The notes below the pieces were generated by a model, which saw nothing but the letters and a program-made list of their open reading frames with translations, searched no databases and was not told the DNA's origin. From assembly GCA_019119335.1 (NCBI GenBank), contig DWXF01000049.1:1-35041 (forward strand): DNA of 35,041 bases, read 5' to 3'. How positions within the stretch are numbered: position 1 is the first letter of the stretch; each line of letters begins with the position of its first letter. Both the position numbers and the translations under genes were made by a program. Shown piece after piece: positions 16,294 through 23,605 of this stretch. Source of the stretch: Candidatus Flavonifractor merdavium. GTDB lineage: Bacteria; Bacillota; Clostridia; Oscillospirales; Oscillospiraceae.

Positions 16294-16992
16294 TTACAGG
16301 GCCCGTACCAGGGTGACGGCATTGATGACCACGTGCAGGGCGATGGGGCTCCAGATGGAGCCGCCGTTGTCGTAGCACCAGGTCAGGGCCAGGGACATGG
16401 GCAGATAATCCACAATCAGCAGCAGATAGCGGAAATCTATGGTGCCGTAGGTGTAGACGAACTGCCACACGCAGTAGAGGGCGTACACCAGGGTGGAGAG
16501 CACATAGCCCAGAATCCGGCTGTACCGGCGGCTGGTGCCGAAGAGCAGGCCCCGGAACAGGGGCTCCTCCACCACCGGCATGAGCACCACCAGGATCACC
16601 ACCGTGGCCAGGGGGGCCAGGGCGTACTGCTCCGGGTAGCTGAGCAGGTTGGGGTTTTTCACCGGCAGGGGGATCAGCCCCGCCAGGAAGGAGAGCACCG
16701 CCCACCCCACCAGGCCCGTGCCGAAGGCGAACAGGTTCTCCGGCAGCCAGTCCAGCAGCAGGTGAACGCCGTGCTTCAGAAAGGTCCAGAACACCAGGAA
16801 CACCAGGGTGGCCGACAGCAGATAGTAGACCACGTTGGCCTCGGCCACCGGCAGTTCCCCGTGAAAGGACCGCTGGACCCAGCCCATCACCCAGGGGAAC
16901 AGGAGGACGTACAGGGCAAAAAACACCCAGCCCCGGCCCATTTCGGCCTGGGTCAGCTGGGGCCGCCAGGGGCGGCGCTGCCGGTTGTTCAT
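16294..16992 (-). CDS. CPBP (CAAX-like) intramembrane protease homologue
   Basis: A polytopic membrane protein of 232 residues with about six or seven hydrophobic segments. Motif 1 of the family is intact: EEPLFRG at 142-148. Motif 3 is HVVIN at 220-224. Motif 2 normally reads FxxxH; here the corresponding stretch is YALYC at 170-174, so the expected histidine is not evident. The family includes bacterial self-immunity and membrane-processing proteases, but activity here is uncertain. An ATG at 16992 is preferred, with AGGAGGG 7 bases upstream; a GTG one codon earlier is too close. It sits between mutS and mutL, an unusual intruder in that pair. Confidence 0.85.
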   Translation of the reverse strand: MNNRQRRPWRPQLTQAEMGRGWVFFALYVLLFPWVMGWVQRSFHGELPVAEANVVYYLLSATLVFLVFWTFLKHGVHLLLDWLPENLFAFGTGLVGWAVLSFLAGLIPLPVKNPNLLSYPEQYALAPLATVVILVVLMPVVEEPLFRGLLFGTSRRYSRILGYVLSTLVYALYCVWQFVYTYGTIDFRYLLLIVDYLPMSLALTWCYDNGGSIWSPIALHVVINAVTLVRAL

Positions 16993-17025
16993 CACGGTTC
17001 CCTCCTTGTTCCGCGGGTTGGGTTC

Positions 17026-19626
17026 TTATACCATCTGTTTGAGCTCAAAGAGCAGATTCATGGCCTCGATGGGGGTGAGGGTATTCAGGTCCACCAGCTG
17101 CAGCCGCCGGGTGACCTCGCTGCCCCCCATGTCGGCCAGGGATACCTGATCGGAGGCCGGAGCCGCCGGGGCCGCGGGCGCGGCCAGGCCCCCCGCCTCC
17201 AGCTCGGCCAGAATCTGCCGGGCCCGGGAGATGACCTTGCCCGGCACCCCGGCCAGCTTGGCCACCTCGATGCCGTAGCTCTGGTCGGCGCCCCCCCGGA
17301 CGATCTTGCGCAGAAAGAGGATGTCGTCCCCCTTCTTCTTGGCGGCGATATGATAATTTTCCACCCCGGGGATGGCCCCCTCCAGGGCGGTAATTTCGTG
17401 GTAGTGGGTGGCAAACAGGGTCTTGGCCCCCAGCTTTTTCTTGTCGGCGCAGTACTCCAGCACCGCCCGGGCGATGGCCATGCCGTCGTAGGTAGAGGTA
17501 CCCCGGCCGATCTCGTCCAGAATGAGCAGGCTCTTGCCGGTGGCGTTTTTCAAGAGCTCCGCCACCTCGGTCATCTCCACCATGAAGGTGGACTGTCCTG
17601 CGCTCAGATCGTCGCTGGCCCCGATGCGGGTGAACACCCGGTCCACCACGCCAACCCGGGCGGAGCGGGCGGGGACGAAGGAGCCCATCTGGGCCATGAG
17701 GACAATGAGGGCCACCTGCCGCATGTAGGTGGATTTGCCCGCCATGTTGGGGCCGGTGATGATGGACACCGTGTGCCCCCCGCCGTCCATACGGGTATCG
17801 TTGGGGACAAAGAGGCTGTGTTTGAGCACCTTCTCCACCACCGGGTGGCGGCCCTCCACGATCTCCAGGCAGTCGGACTGGTCCACCTCAGGGCGGCAAT
17901 AGCCGTTTTCGGCGGCCACGTTGGCGAAGGAGGTGAGCACGTCCACCTGGGCGGCGGCGGCGGCAGAGCGCTGGATGGCCCCCACCAGGGCGGCCGCCTG
18001 CTCCCGCACCTGGCAGAACAGCTGGAACTCCAGGGCGCAGACCCGGTCCTGGGCGGAGAGGATCTCGTGCTCCAGATCTTTTAATTCCTGGGTAATAAAC
18101 CGCTCGCAGTTGGCCAGGGTCTGCTTGCGGATATAGGTGTCGGGCACCTGGTCGTAGTAGGACTTGGACACCTCGATGTAATAGCCGAACACCTTGTTGA
18201 AGCCCACCTTCAGGCTCTTGATGCCGGTCTTTTCCTTCTCCCGGGCCTCGATGCCCGCCACCAGGTCCTTGCCGCCCGTGAGGATGCTCCGCAGCCGGTC
18301 CACCTCGGCGTCGTAGCCCAGGCGGATGAAGCCGCCCTCCCGGACGGAGAAGGGGGGCTCGTCCACAATGGCGGAGGAGATGAGCTCCCGCAGCTGGGGC
18401 AGGTCGTCCAGGGCGCGGCACAGGGCGGACAGCAGCGACGAAGCCGAACCCTCCAGCAGCTCCCGCAGCCGGGGCAGCCTGCCCAGGCCCGCCGCCAGGG
18501 ACACCAGATCCCGGCCCCCGGCGGTGCCGTAGACAATGCGGCCGATCAGCCGCTCCAGGTCGGTGACCTCCCGCAGGGTGGCACTCAGCTCCTCCCGGCG
18601 GATGGGGTCGCCCACCAGCTCCTCCACCGCCCCCAGCCGCTTGCCGATGTCCACGGGGGAGAGGAGGGGCCGCTCCATCCACGCCCGGATCAGCCGGTGG
18701 CCCATGGGGGTGCGGGTCTTGTCCAGCACCCACAGAAGGCTGCCCTTCTTCTCCTTGGCGCGGAGGGTTTCTGTGAGCTCCAGGTTGCGCCGGGCGGTGA
18801 GGTCCAGCTCCATGTACTGCCCGGCGGCCAGCCAGGTCAGGGTGGTGATGTGGGAGAGGTCGGTTTTCTGGGTCTCGTACAGATAGCTCAGAAGGCCCCC
18901 AGCCGCCTGGACCGCCCCCTCCGCCCCCTGGGGGACGGCCTCCAGCCCGGCGGTAAACTGTTTTTCGGCGGCGGCACGGGCGGTATCCGCCCGGAAGCGG
19001 GTCTCCCCGCCGTTTTCGCAGCGGCAGTCCAGCTTCTGGGTCAGAAAGTCCACCAGGGCGGCGTCGCTGTACGCCCCGTCAGACAGCATGGCCTCCCGGG
19101 GCGCGATCCGGCCCAGCTCGTTGTACAGGTGCTCCTCCCCCTCCGCTCCGGCGGGGAAGAAGGCGGCGGAGAGCTCGCCGGTGGATACGTCGCAGACGCA
19201 CAGGCCGGTGCCGGCGGAGTCCCGGTAGATGGCGCAGATGAAGTTGTTGCGCCCCTCCTCCAGCATGGAGGCGTTCATCACCGTACCGGGGGTGACAATG
19301 CGGATGATGTCCCGGTCCACCAGCCCCTTGGCGGCGGCCGGGTCCTCCATCTGCTCGCAGATGGCGATTTTATACCCCTTGGCGATGAGCCGGGCGATAT
19401 AGGCGTCGGCGGAGTGGTAGGGCACCCCGCACATAGGGGTGCGCTGCTCCGCAGGCTTGTTCCGGTCCCGGGTGGTGAGGGTGAGGTCCAGCTCGGCGGA
19501 CACCAGCTTGGCGTCCTCCTGGAACATCTCGTAAAAATCCCCCAGCCGGAAAAACAGGATACAGTCCGGGTGGAGCTGCTTCATCTTCACATATTGCTTC
19601 ATCATGGGGGTCAGTTCCGACGGCAT
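17026..19626 (-). CDS. mutS: DNA mismatch repair protein MutS
   Basis: Recognises base mismatches and small loops and recruits MutL. The 866-residue protein (normal length) starts with the mismatch-binding domain, including LGDFYEMF at 28-35 with the Phe-x-Glu wedge, and TPMCGVPYHSADAY. The core and clamp domains follow. The ATPase has Walker A GPNMAGKST at 625-633, the signature loop GASDDLSAGQSTFMVEM, Walker B LLILDEIGRGTSTYDG and the ATHYHEI motif. The C-terminus ends with a short dimerisation tail. It is 41 bp after miaB. Confidence 0.98.
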   Translation of the reverse strand: MPSELTPMMKQYVKMKQLHPDCILFFRLGDFYEMFQEDAKLVSAELDLTLTTRDRNKPAEQRTPMCGVPYHSADAYIARLIAKGYKIAICEQMEDPAAAKGLVDRDIIRIVTPGTVMNASMLEEGRNNFICAIYRDSAGTGLCVCDVSTGELSAAFFPAGAEGEEHLYNELGRIAPREAMLSDGAYSDAALVDFLTQKLDCRCENGGETRFRADTARAAAEKQFTAGLEAVPQGAEGAVQAAGGLLSYLYETQKTDLSHITTLTWLAAGQYMELDLTARRNLELTETLRAKEKKGSLLWVLDKTRTPMGHRLIRAWMERPLLSPVDIGKRLGAVEELVGDPIRREELSATLREVTDLERLIGRIVYGTAGGRDLVSLAAGLGRLPRLRELLEGSASSLLSALCRALDDLPQLRELISSAIVDEPPFSVREGGFIRLGYDAEVDRLRSILTGGKDLVAGIEAREKEKTGIKSLKVGFNKVFGYYIEVSKSYYDQVPDTYIRKQTLANCERFITQELKDLEHEILSAQDRVCALEFQLFCQVREQAAALVGAIQRSAAAAAQVDVLTSFANVAAENGYCRPEVDQSDCLEIVEGRHPVVEKVLKHSLFVPNDTRMDGGGHTVSIITGPNMAGKSTYMRQVALIVLMAQMGSFVPARSARVGVVDRVFTRIGASDDLSAGQSTFMVEMTEVAELLKNATGKSLLILDEIGRGTSTYDGMAIARAVLEYCADKKKLGAKTLFATHYHEITALEGAIPGVENYHIAAKKKGDDILFLRKIVRGGADQSYGIEVAKLAGVPGKVISRARQILAELEAGGLAAPAAPAAPASDQVSLADMGGSEVTRRLQLVDLNTLTPIEAMNLLFELKQMV

Positions 19627-19667
19627 AGCGGTTCTCCTGTTCTAAGCATTGAAATGAGGGGCGGGCC

Positions 19668-21074
19668 TTATTCCGCCGGCTCCCCGGTGAGGGACCACTT
19701 GTTGGCCCCGGTTATTTTTACATTCACAAACTGTCCGATCAGGGACTCATCCCCCGTCAGCCGCACCAGCCGGTTGCCGGGGGTGCGGGCGGTGAGACCC
19801 TTGTCGTCGGCGCCGTCCACCAGACAGCGCACCGTCCTGCCGATATAGGCCGCGTGCTTTTCCTCGGAAATCTGGTCCTGCCGCTCCACCAGCCGCTGGA
19901 ACCAGGCCGCCTTTTCCTCCTTGGAGACCGGGTCCTCCATGCTGGCGGCGGGGGTGCCCACCCGGGGGGAGTAGATAAACGTGAACAGGGCGTCAAAGCG
20001 CACCTCGTCCAGCAAGGTCATGGTCTGCGCAAAGTCCTCGGCGGTTTCCCCGGGAAATCCCACGATCACGTCGGAGGTGATGACCACGTCGGGGATGGCC
20101 TCACGGAGCCGGCGCACCTTGTCCAGGTAGCCAGCCCGGTCGTACACCCGGTTCATGGCCTTCAGCACCCGGTCGCTGCCCGCCTGGAAGGGCAGGTGGA
20201 AGCAGGGGGCGATCTTGGGGGAGGCGGCCATGGTGTCAAAGAGCTTCTGGGAGGCGTCCTTGGGGTGGCTGGTCATGAAGCGCAGCAGAAAGTCCCCGGG
20301 AATTTCAGAGGCCGCCTTCAACAGGTCGGCGAAGTCCATGGGCTCCTCCAGGTCCTTGCCGTAGGAATTGACGTTCTGGCCCAGCAGGGTGATGTCCTTG
20401 TACCCCTCCGCCGCCAGGCCCCGGATCTCCTCCAGGATCACCTCCGGCCGGCGGGAGCGCTCCCGGCCCCGGACGTAGGGCACGATGCAGTAGGTGCAGA
20501 AGTTGTTGCAGCCGTACATGATGGACACCCAGGCCTTCACCCTGTCCTGCCGGGCCACCGGGATGCCCTCGGCGATGGAGCCGGGCTCGTCGGTGATGTC
20601 GAAGATCCGCCCCCGGCGGGTCACCAGCCGGTGCAGCAGCTCGGGGAACCGCCACAGGGCATGGGGGCCGAACACCAGGTCCACCTGGCGGTAGCTCTCC
20701 TTGATCTTCTGGGCCCGGTGGGGCTCCTGGGCCATGCAGCCGCACACGCAGATAAGCTGGCCGGGCTTGGCCCGCTTGGTGTGGACCAGGGCCCCCACGT
20801 TGCCCAGCACCCGCATCTCGGCGTGCTCCCGGATGGCGCAGGTGTTGATGAGGATCAGGTCGGCCTGGGCCTCGCTGTCGGTAAATTCGTATCCCATCTC
20901 CCGCAGGTAGCCCCGCAGCCGCTCGGAGTCGGCCTCGTTCTGCTGGCAGCCGTAGGTGTCCACAAAGGCCAGCGGCGGGGTGGGCCGGGCGGCGTTGCGC
21001 TCGTGGATTTTCTGGCAGAATTCCCGCTGCCGCTCCACTTCCTGGGGGGTGATGATCGTGGTCTGTCGGTTCAA
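19668..21074 (-). CDS. miaB: tRNA (N6-isopentenyl adenosine(37)-C2)-methylthiotransferase MiaB
   Basis: Radical-SAM enzyme that converts i6A37 to ms2i6A37 in tRNAs reading UNN codons. From a TTG start at 21074 the protein has 468 residues. An N-terminal UPF0004 domain carries C43 (TYGCQQN), C79 (NTCAIRE) and C113 (CGCMAQ) for the auxiliary cluster. The radical-SAM cysteines are 189, 193 and 196 in YGCNNFCTYC. A C-terminal TRAM domain ends the protein. TTG is chosen because GGAGG lies 7 bases upstream and no ATG or GTG fits; the reading frame stays open further upstream but passes through the promoter. MiaB needs i6A made by MiaA, whose gene is missing from its usual place after mutL. Confidence 0.95.
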   Translation of the reverse strand: MNRQTTIITPQEVERQREFCQKIHERNAARPTPPLAFVDTYGCQQNEADSERLRGYLREMGYEFTDSEAQADLILINTCAIREHAEMRVLGNVGALVHTKRAKPGQLICVCGCMAQEPHRAQKIKESYRQVDLVFGPHALWRFPELLHRLVTRRGRIFDITDEPGSIAEGIPVARQDRVKAWVSIMYGCNNFCTYCIVPYVRGRERSRRPEVILEEIRGLAAEGYKDITLLGQNVNSYGKDLEEPMDFADLLKAASEIPGDFLLRFMTSHPKDASQKLFDTMAASPKIAPCFHLPFQAGSDRVLKAMNRVYDRAGYLDKVRRLREAIPDVVITSDVIVGFPGETAEDFAQTMTLLDEVRFDALFTFIYSPRVGTPAASMEDPVSKEEKAAWFQRLVERQDQISEEKHAAYIGRTVRCLVDGADDKGLTARTPGNRLVRLTGDESLIGQFVNVKITGANKWSLTGEPAE

Positions 21075-21110
21075 AGCAGTTCCTCCAAATGATAGGGTCT
21101 TAATTTTAAA

Positions 21111-21139
21111 ATCATACCACTTTCCCCGGGAAAACACAA
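21111..21139 (-). promoter_or_regulatory. Promoter of the miaB-mutS operon
   Basis: On the minus strand -35 TTGTGT (21134-21139) and -10 TATGAT (21111-21116) are 17 bp apart. The spacer contains a perfect inverted repeat, TTTCCC-C-GGGAAA (21121-21133), a possible operator. Confidence 0.65.
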
Positions 21140-21156
21140 GCGGCAAGCCCTTTTCA

Positions 21157-21185
21157 TTGACGGAAACTTTGCCAGCGTATATAAT
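21157..21185 (+). promoter_or_regulatory. Promoter of the racemase-like/dtd gene block
   Basis: -35 TTGACG (21157-21162) and a perfect -10 TATAAT (21180-21185), 17 bp spacing. Transcription would start near 21192. It is back to back with the miaB promoter; the two -35 boxes are only 17 bp apart. Confidence 0.8.
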
Positions 21186-21228
21186 AGAGGCACTTGGACT
21201 TTCCCAATGGAGAAAGGCGGCGGACGGC

Positions 21229-22296
21229 TTGAAAACACTGGTCATCGAGCGGGACGCGCTCAAGCACAATATCTCGGTGGTGAAGGAGCGGGCGGGGGAG
21301 GCCGTGATCTACGCCGTGCTCACCGGAGACGGCCAGGGGGCCGGTCTGGTGGAGCTGGCCCGGGTCCTCCGGGAGGAGGGCATCGGCCGCTTTGCCGTCA
21401 GCGAGGTGGCGGAGGCCGCCGCCCTGCGCAAGGCGGGCTTTGTGGAGGAGGAGATCCTCATGCTCCGCCCCACCACCGACCGGGAGGAGCTGGAGCAGTT
21501 TCTGGACCTGAACGTGGTGTGTACCATCGGCTCGGTGGACACCGGCCTGGCCCTCAACGCCGTGGCGGAGGGCCGCTCCACCGTGGCCGAGGCCCACATC
21601 CAGATCGACACCGGCATGGGCTTCGGCGGCTTTCTGGCGGAGGAGCCGGAAAAGCTCCTCTCGGTATACCGCAACCTGCCCAACGTGGCGGTGTCCGGCC
21701 TGTGTACCCAGCTGCACACCTTGAAGCCAGACGGCCGCGATCTGGACAGCCAGTTGGCCGACTTCACCCAGGCGGTGGACGCCATCCGCGCCGCCGGGTT
21801 TGAGACCGGTATCGTCCACGCCGCCGGGTCCTACGCCCTGCTCCACTGCGCCCAGGCCCGTCTGGACGGGGTGCGGGCGGGCTCGGCCCTGCTGGGCCGG
21901 TGCCGCCGCCGTCGTGGGGACAACCTGCGCCGGGTGGGCTACGGCGAGGTGGGCATCGAGGAGACCCGGTGGCTGCCCAAGGGCCACACCGTGGGGGGCG
22001 ACCACCCCAAGGCCCTCAAGCGGCCCGTGCGGGTGGCGGTGCTGCCGGTGGGCTACCAGAACGGCTTCGGCCTGGTGCGCCCCCGCACTGACAGCCTGCC
22101 CGTGGCCTTCCGCCGGTGGCTGGCCCGGCGGAAGCTCACCGTCCGGGTCAACGGCCAGAAGGCCCGGGTGCTGGGGGGTATCGGCGCCATCGAGACCATT
22201 GTGGACGTCACCGACCTGAAGTGCTCCGCCGGAGACAAGGCGGTGTTTGACATCGACCCCCTGTTTGCCAGGGGCTTTTTGCGGGAATACCGCTGA
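21229..22296 (+). CDS. Alanine racemase-fold protein lacking the PLP lysine and other active-site residues
   Basis: From a TTG start at 21229 (355 residues) the two-domain layout of alanine racemase is complete: N-terminal barrel with AVSEVAEAAALRKAGF, HIQIDTGMGFGGF, HAAGSYALLH and VRAGSALLGR, then the C-terminal beta domain with VAVLPVGYQNGF and KARVLGGIGAIETIVDVT. However, the PLP-binding motif, normally VxKANAYGHG, reads AVLTGDGQG, with Thr32 where the Schiff-base lysine should be. The lysine usually found in KxDTGM is Gln125, and the arginine of GMGR is Phe132. The C-terminal tyrosine (Y276) remains. Racemase activity is therefore doubtful. The start codon follows AAAGGCGG by 8 bases and lies 37 bases after the predicted transcription start. 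It is 26 bp upstream of dtd, which acts on D-aminoacyl-tRNA. Confidence 0.85.
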   Translation: MKTLVIERDALKHNISVVKERAGEAVIYAVLTGDGQGAGLVELARVLREEGIGRFAVSEVAEAAALRKAGFVEEEILMLRPTTDREELEQFLDLNVVCTIGSVDTGLALNAVAEGRSTVAEAHIQIDTGMGFGGFLAEEPEKLLSVYRNLPNVAVSGLCTQLHTLKPDGRDLDSQLADFTQAVDAIRAAGFETGIVHAAGSYALLHCAQARLDGVRAGSALLGRCRRRRGDNLRRVGYGEVGIEETRWLPKGHTVGGDHPKALKRPVRVAVLPVGYQNGFGLVRPRTDSLPVAFRRWLARRKLTVRVNGQKARVLGGIGAIETIVDVTDLKCSAGDKAVFDIDPLFARGFLREYR

Positions 22297-22322
22297 GAAC
22301 GCTGAGAAAGGAATGTTACGCT

Positions 22323-22766
22323 ATGCGCGCGGTTGTAACCAGAGTGAAAAACGCCTCCGTCACCATTGACGGCAAGGTGAACGGGGAGATCGGCCAGGGC
22401 TTTCTGGTGCTGCTGGGGGTGGCCCCCGCCGACACCGAGGCCCAGGCGGTGAAGATGGCCGACAAGGTGTGCGGCCTGCGGATCTTCGAGGACGAGAACG
22501 AGAAGATGAACCTGAATCTGGAGGCGGTGGGGGGGAGCCTGCTGGTGGTGAGCCAGTTCACCCTGTACGCCGACACCAAATCCCGCCGCCCCGGCTTCAC
22601 CGGGGCCGCCAAGCCGGACATCGCCATTCCCCTGTATGAGAAATTCATGGCCGAGTGCGCCGCCAGGGGCTTTGAGGTCCAGCACGGCGAGTTTGGCGCC
22701 GACATGCAGGTTTTTTCCCAGAACGACGGCCCGGTGACCATCCTGCTGGACACCGACGCCATGTGA
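22323..22766 (+). CDS. dtd: D-aminoacyl-tRNA deacylase
   Basis: Hydrolyses D-amino acids, and glycine from mischarged tRNA(Ala), off tRNA, protecting translation. The 147-residue protein has the two active-site signatures of Dtd: SQFTLYAD at 77-84 and NDGPVTI at 134-140, whose cis Gly-Pro enforces chirality. It starts at an ATG 26 bp after the racemase-like gene with AAAGGA upstream. In many Firmicutes dtd follows relA; here it is coupled to a racemase-fold gene and an MBL-fold hydrolase. Confidence 0.97.
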   Translation: MRAVVTRVKNASVTIDGKVNGEIGQGFLVLLGVAPADTEAQAVKMADKVCGLRIFEDENEKMNLNLEAVGGSLLVVSQFTLYADTKSRRPGFTGAAKPDIAIPLYEKFMAECAARGFEVQHGEFGADMQVFSQNDGPVTILLDTDAM

Positions 22767-22782
22767 AGTTGAGGTGAGGCAA

Positions 22783-23388
22783 ATGAACATCAAGATCATG
22801 CACGTAGGGGAGCTGGGCACCAACTGCTACCTGCTGGAGGACGAGACCACCAATTCTGCCGCCATTGTGGACCCCGGCGGAGAGGGGGACCGGGTGCTGG
22901 CTCAGGCCCGGGCCGACGGGATGGAGGTCAAGCTGATCCTGCTGACCCACGCCCACTTTGACCACACCGGCGGCGTGGCCGCCCTCCACAAGGCCCTGCC
23001 CGACGTGCCGGTATATCTCCACCCTGCCGACGCCCAGCTGCTGGGCACCCAGGTATTCCCCGCCATTGGGGTCCCCACCGTGCCCTACGGCGAGGGGGAC
23101 ACCCTGACGCTGGGGAGCCTCACCATTTCCGTGCTCCACACCCCCGGGCACACCCCCGGCGGGGTGTGCCTGAAGGTGGAGGACGCCCTCTTTACCGGAG
23201 ACACCCTCTTCCAGGGCTCCATGGGCCGCACCGACTTTGCCGGCGGCTCCTATGACGAGATCATGGCCTCCCTCAAGCGGCTGGGCCAGCTGCCCGGGGA
23301 CTGCCACGTGCTCCCCGGCCACATGGGAACCTCCACCCTGGAGGCCGAGCGAAAGACCAACTACTATATGCGGGAGGCCATGGGCTGA
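22783..23388 (+). CDS. MBL-fold metallohydrolase, glyoxalase II-like
   Basis: A 201-residue single-domain metallo-beta-lactamase-fold protein. Metal ligands are visible: THAHFDH at 55-61, H123 in TPGHTPGG, D140 in FTGDTLF and H180 in LPGHM. The arrangement resembles YcbL/type II glyoxalases that hydrolyse thioesters, but the substrate is not known. The ATG at 22783 is preferred, with GAGGTGAGG just upstream; a GTG at 22774 is too near that site. It directly follows dtd (16 bp), as in many Clostridia. Confidence 0.92.
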   Translation: MNIKIMHVGELGTNCYLLEDETTNSAAIVDPGGEGDRVLAQARADGMEVKLILLTHAHFDHTGGVAALHKALPDVPVYLHPADAQLLGTQVFPAIGVPTVPYGEGDTLTLGSLTISVLHTPGHTPGGVCLKVEDALFTGDTLFQGSMGRTDFAGGSYDEIMASLKRLGQLPGDCHVLPGHMGTSTLEAERKTNYYMREAMG

Positions 23389-23417
23389 CCATTTCCCAGG
23401 AAAGGATTTTCCACGCC

Positions 23418-23603
23418 ATGAAGCTCTATTTTCACGGCCACGACTACAAATACGCCGCCGAGCAGATGCTGCTTGTGCCCCACGGGATGTGCCATCCCGC
23501 GGGGACCCCGTTCGATTTTTATTTATCGCCGGGTGGAAGTGAATCCCACCCGGCTCCGCGCCACTCGGCGCGGGAGGGTCAGCAGCTGGGAACTTGGAGG
23601 TAG
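23418..23603 (+). pseudogene. Truncated duplicate of the hemZ 5' end (61 codons)
   Basis: The first 56 bases (23418-23473) match the first 56 of hemZ at 23606-23661 with two differences (a silent C/T and a G/A giving Asp for Asn). After MKLYFHGHDYKYAAEQMLL the frame runs into a hairpin-rich insert (PHGMCHPAG...) and stops at 23603, two bases before the real hemZ ATG. Ribosome-binding sequence is weak (AAAGGA about 12 bases away), whereas hemZ itself has GGAGG. The likely reading is that hemZ originally began here and an insertion with duplication moved the start. It could still be translated as a short leader peptide. Confidence 0.7.
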
Positions 23604-23605
23604 TT
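23474..23605. repeat. Palindrome-packed insert between two copies of the hemZ start
   Basis: About 130 bp holding three consecutive hairpins: 23478-23504 (12-bp stem, one mismatch, 3-base loop), 23528-23554 (9-bp perfect stem) and 23556-23573 (7-bp stem, ACTC loop). It is flanked by the 56-bp direct duplication of the hemZ head. The right end supplies the GGAGG ribosome-binding site now used by hemZ. This looks like a small interspersed palindromic element. Confidence 0.6.

Noticed and set aside
16993..16995. GTG start for the CPBP gene one codon before the ATG
   Set aside because: Only four bases separate it from AGGAGGG; the following ATG has proper spacing.
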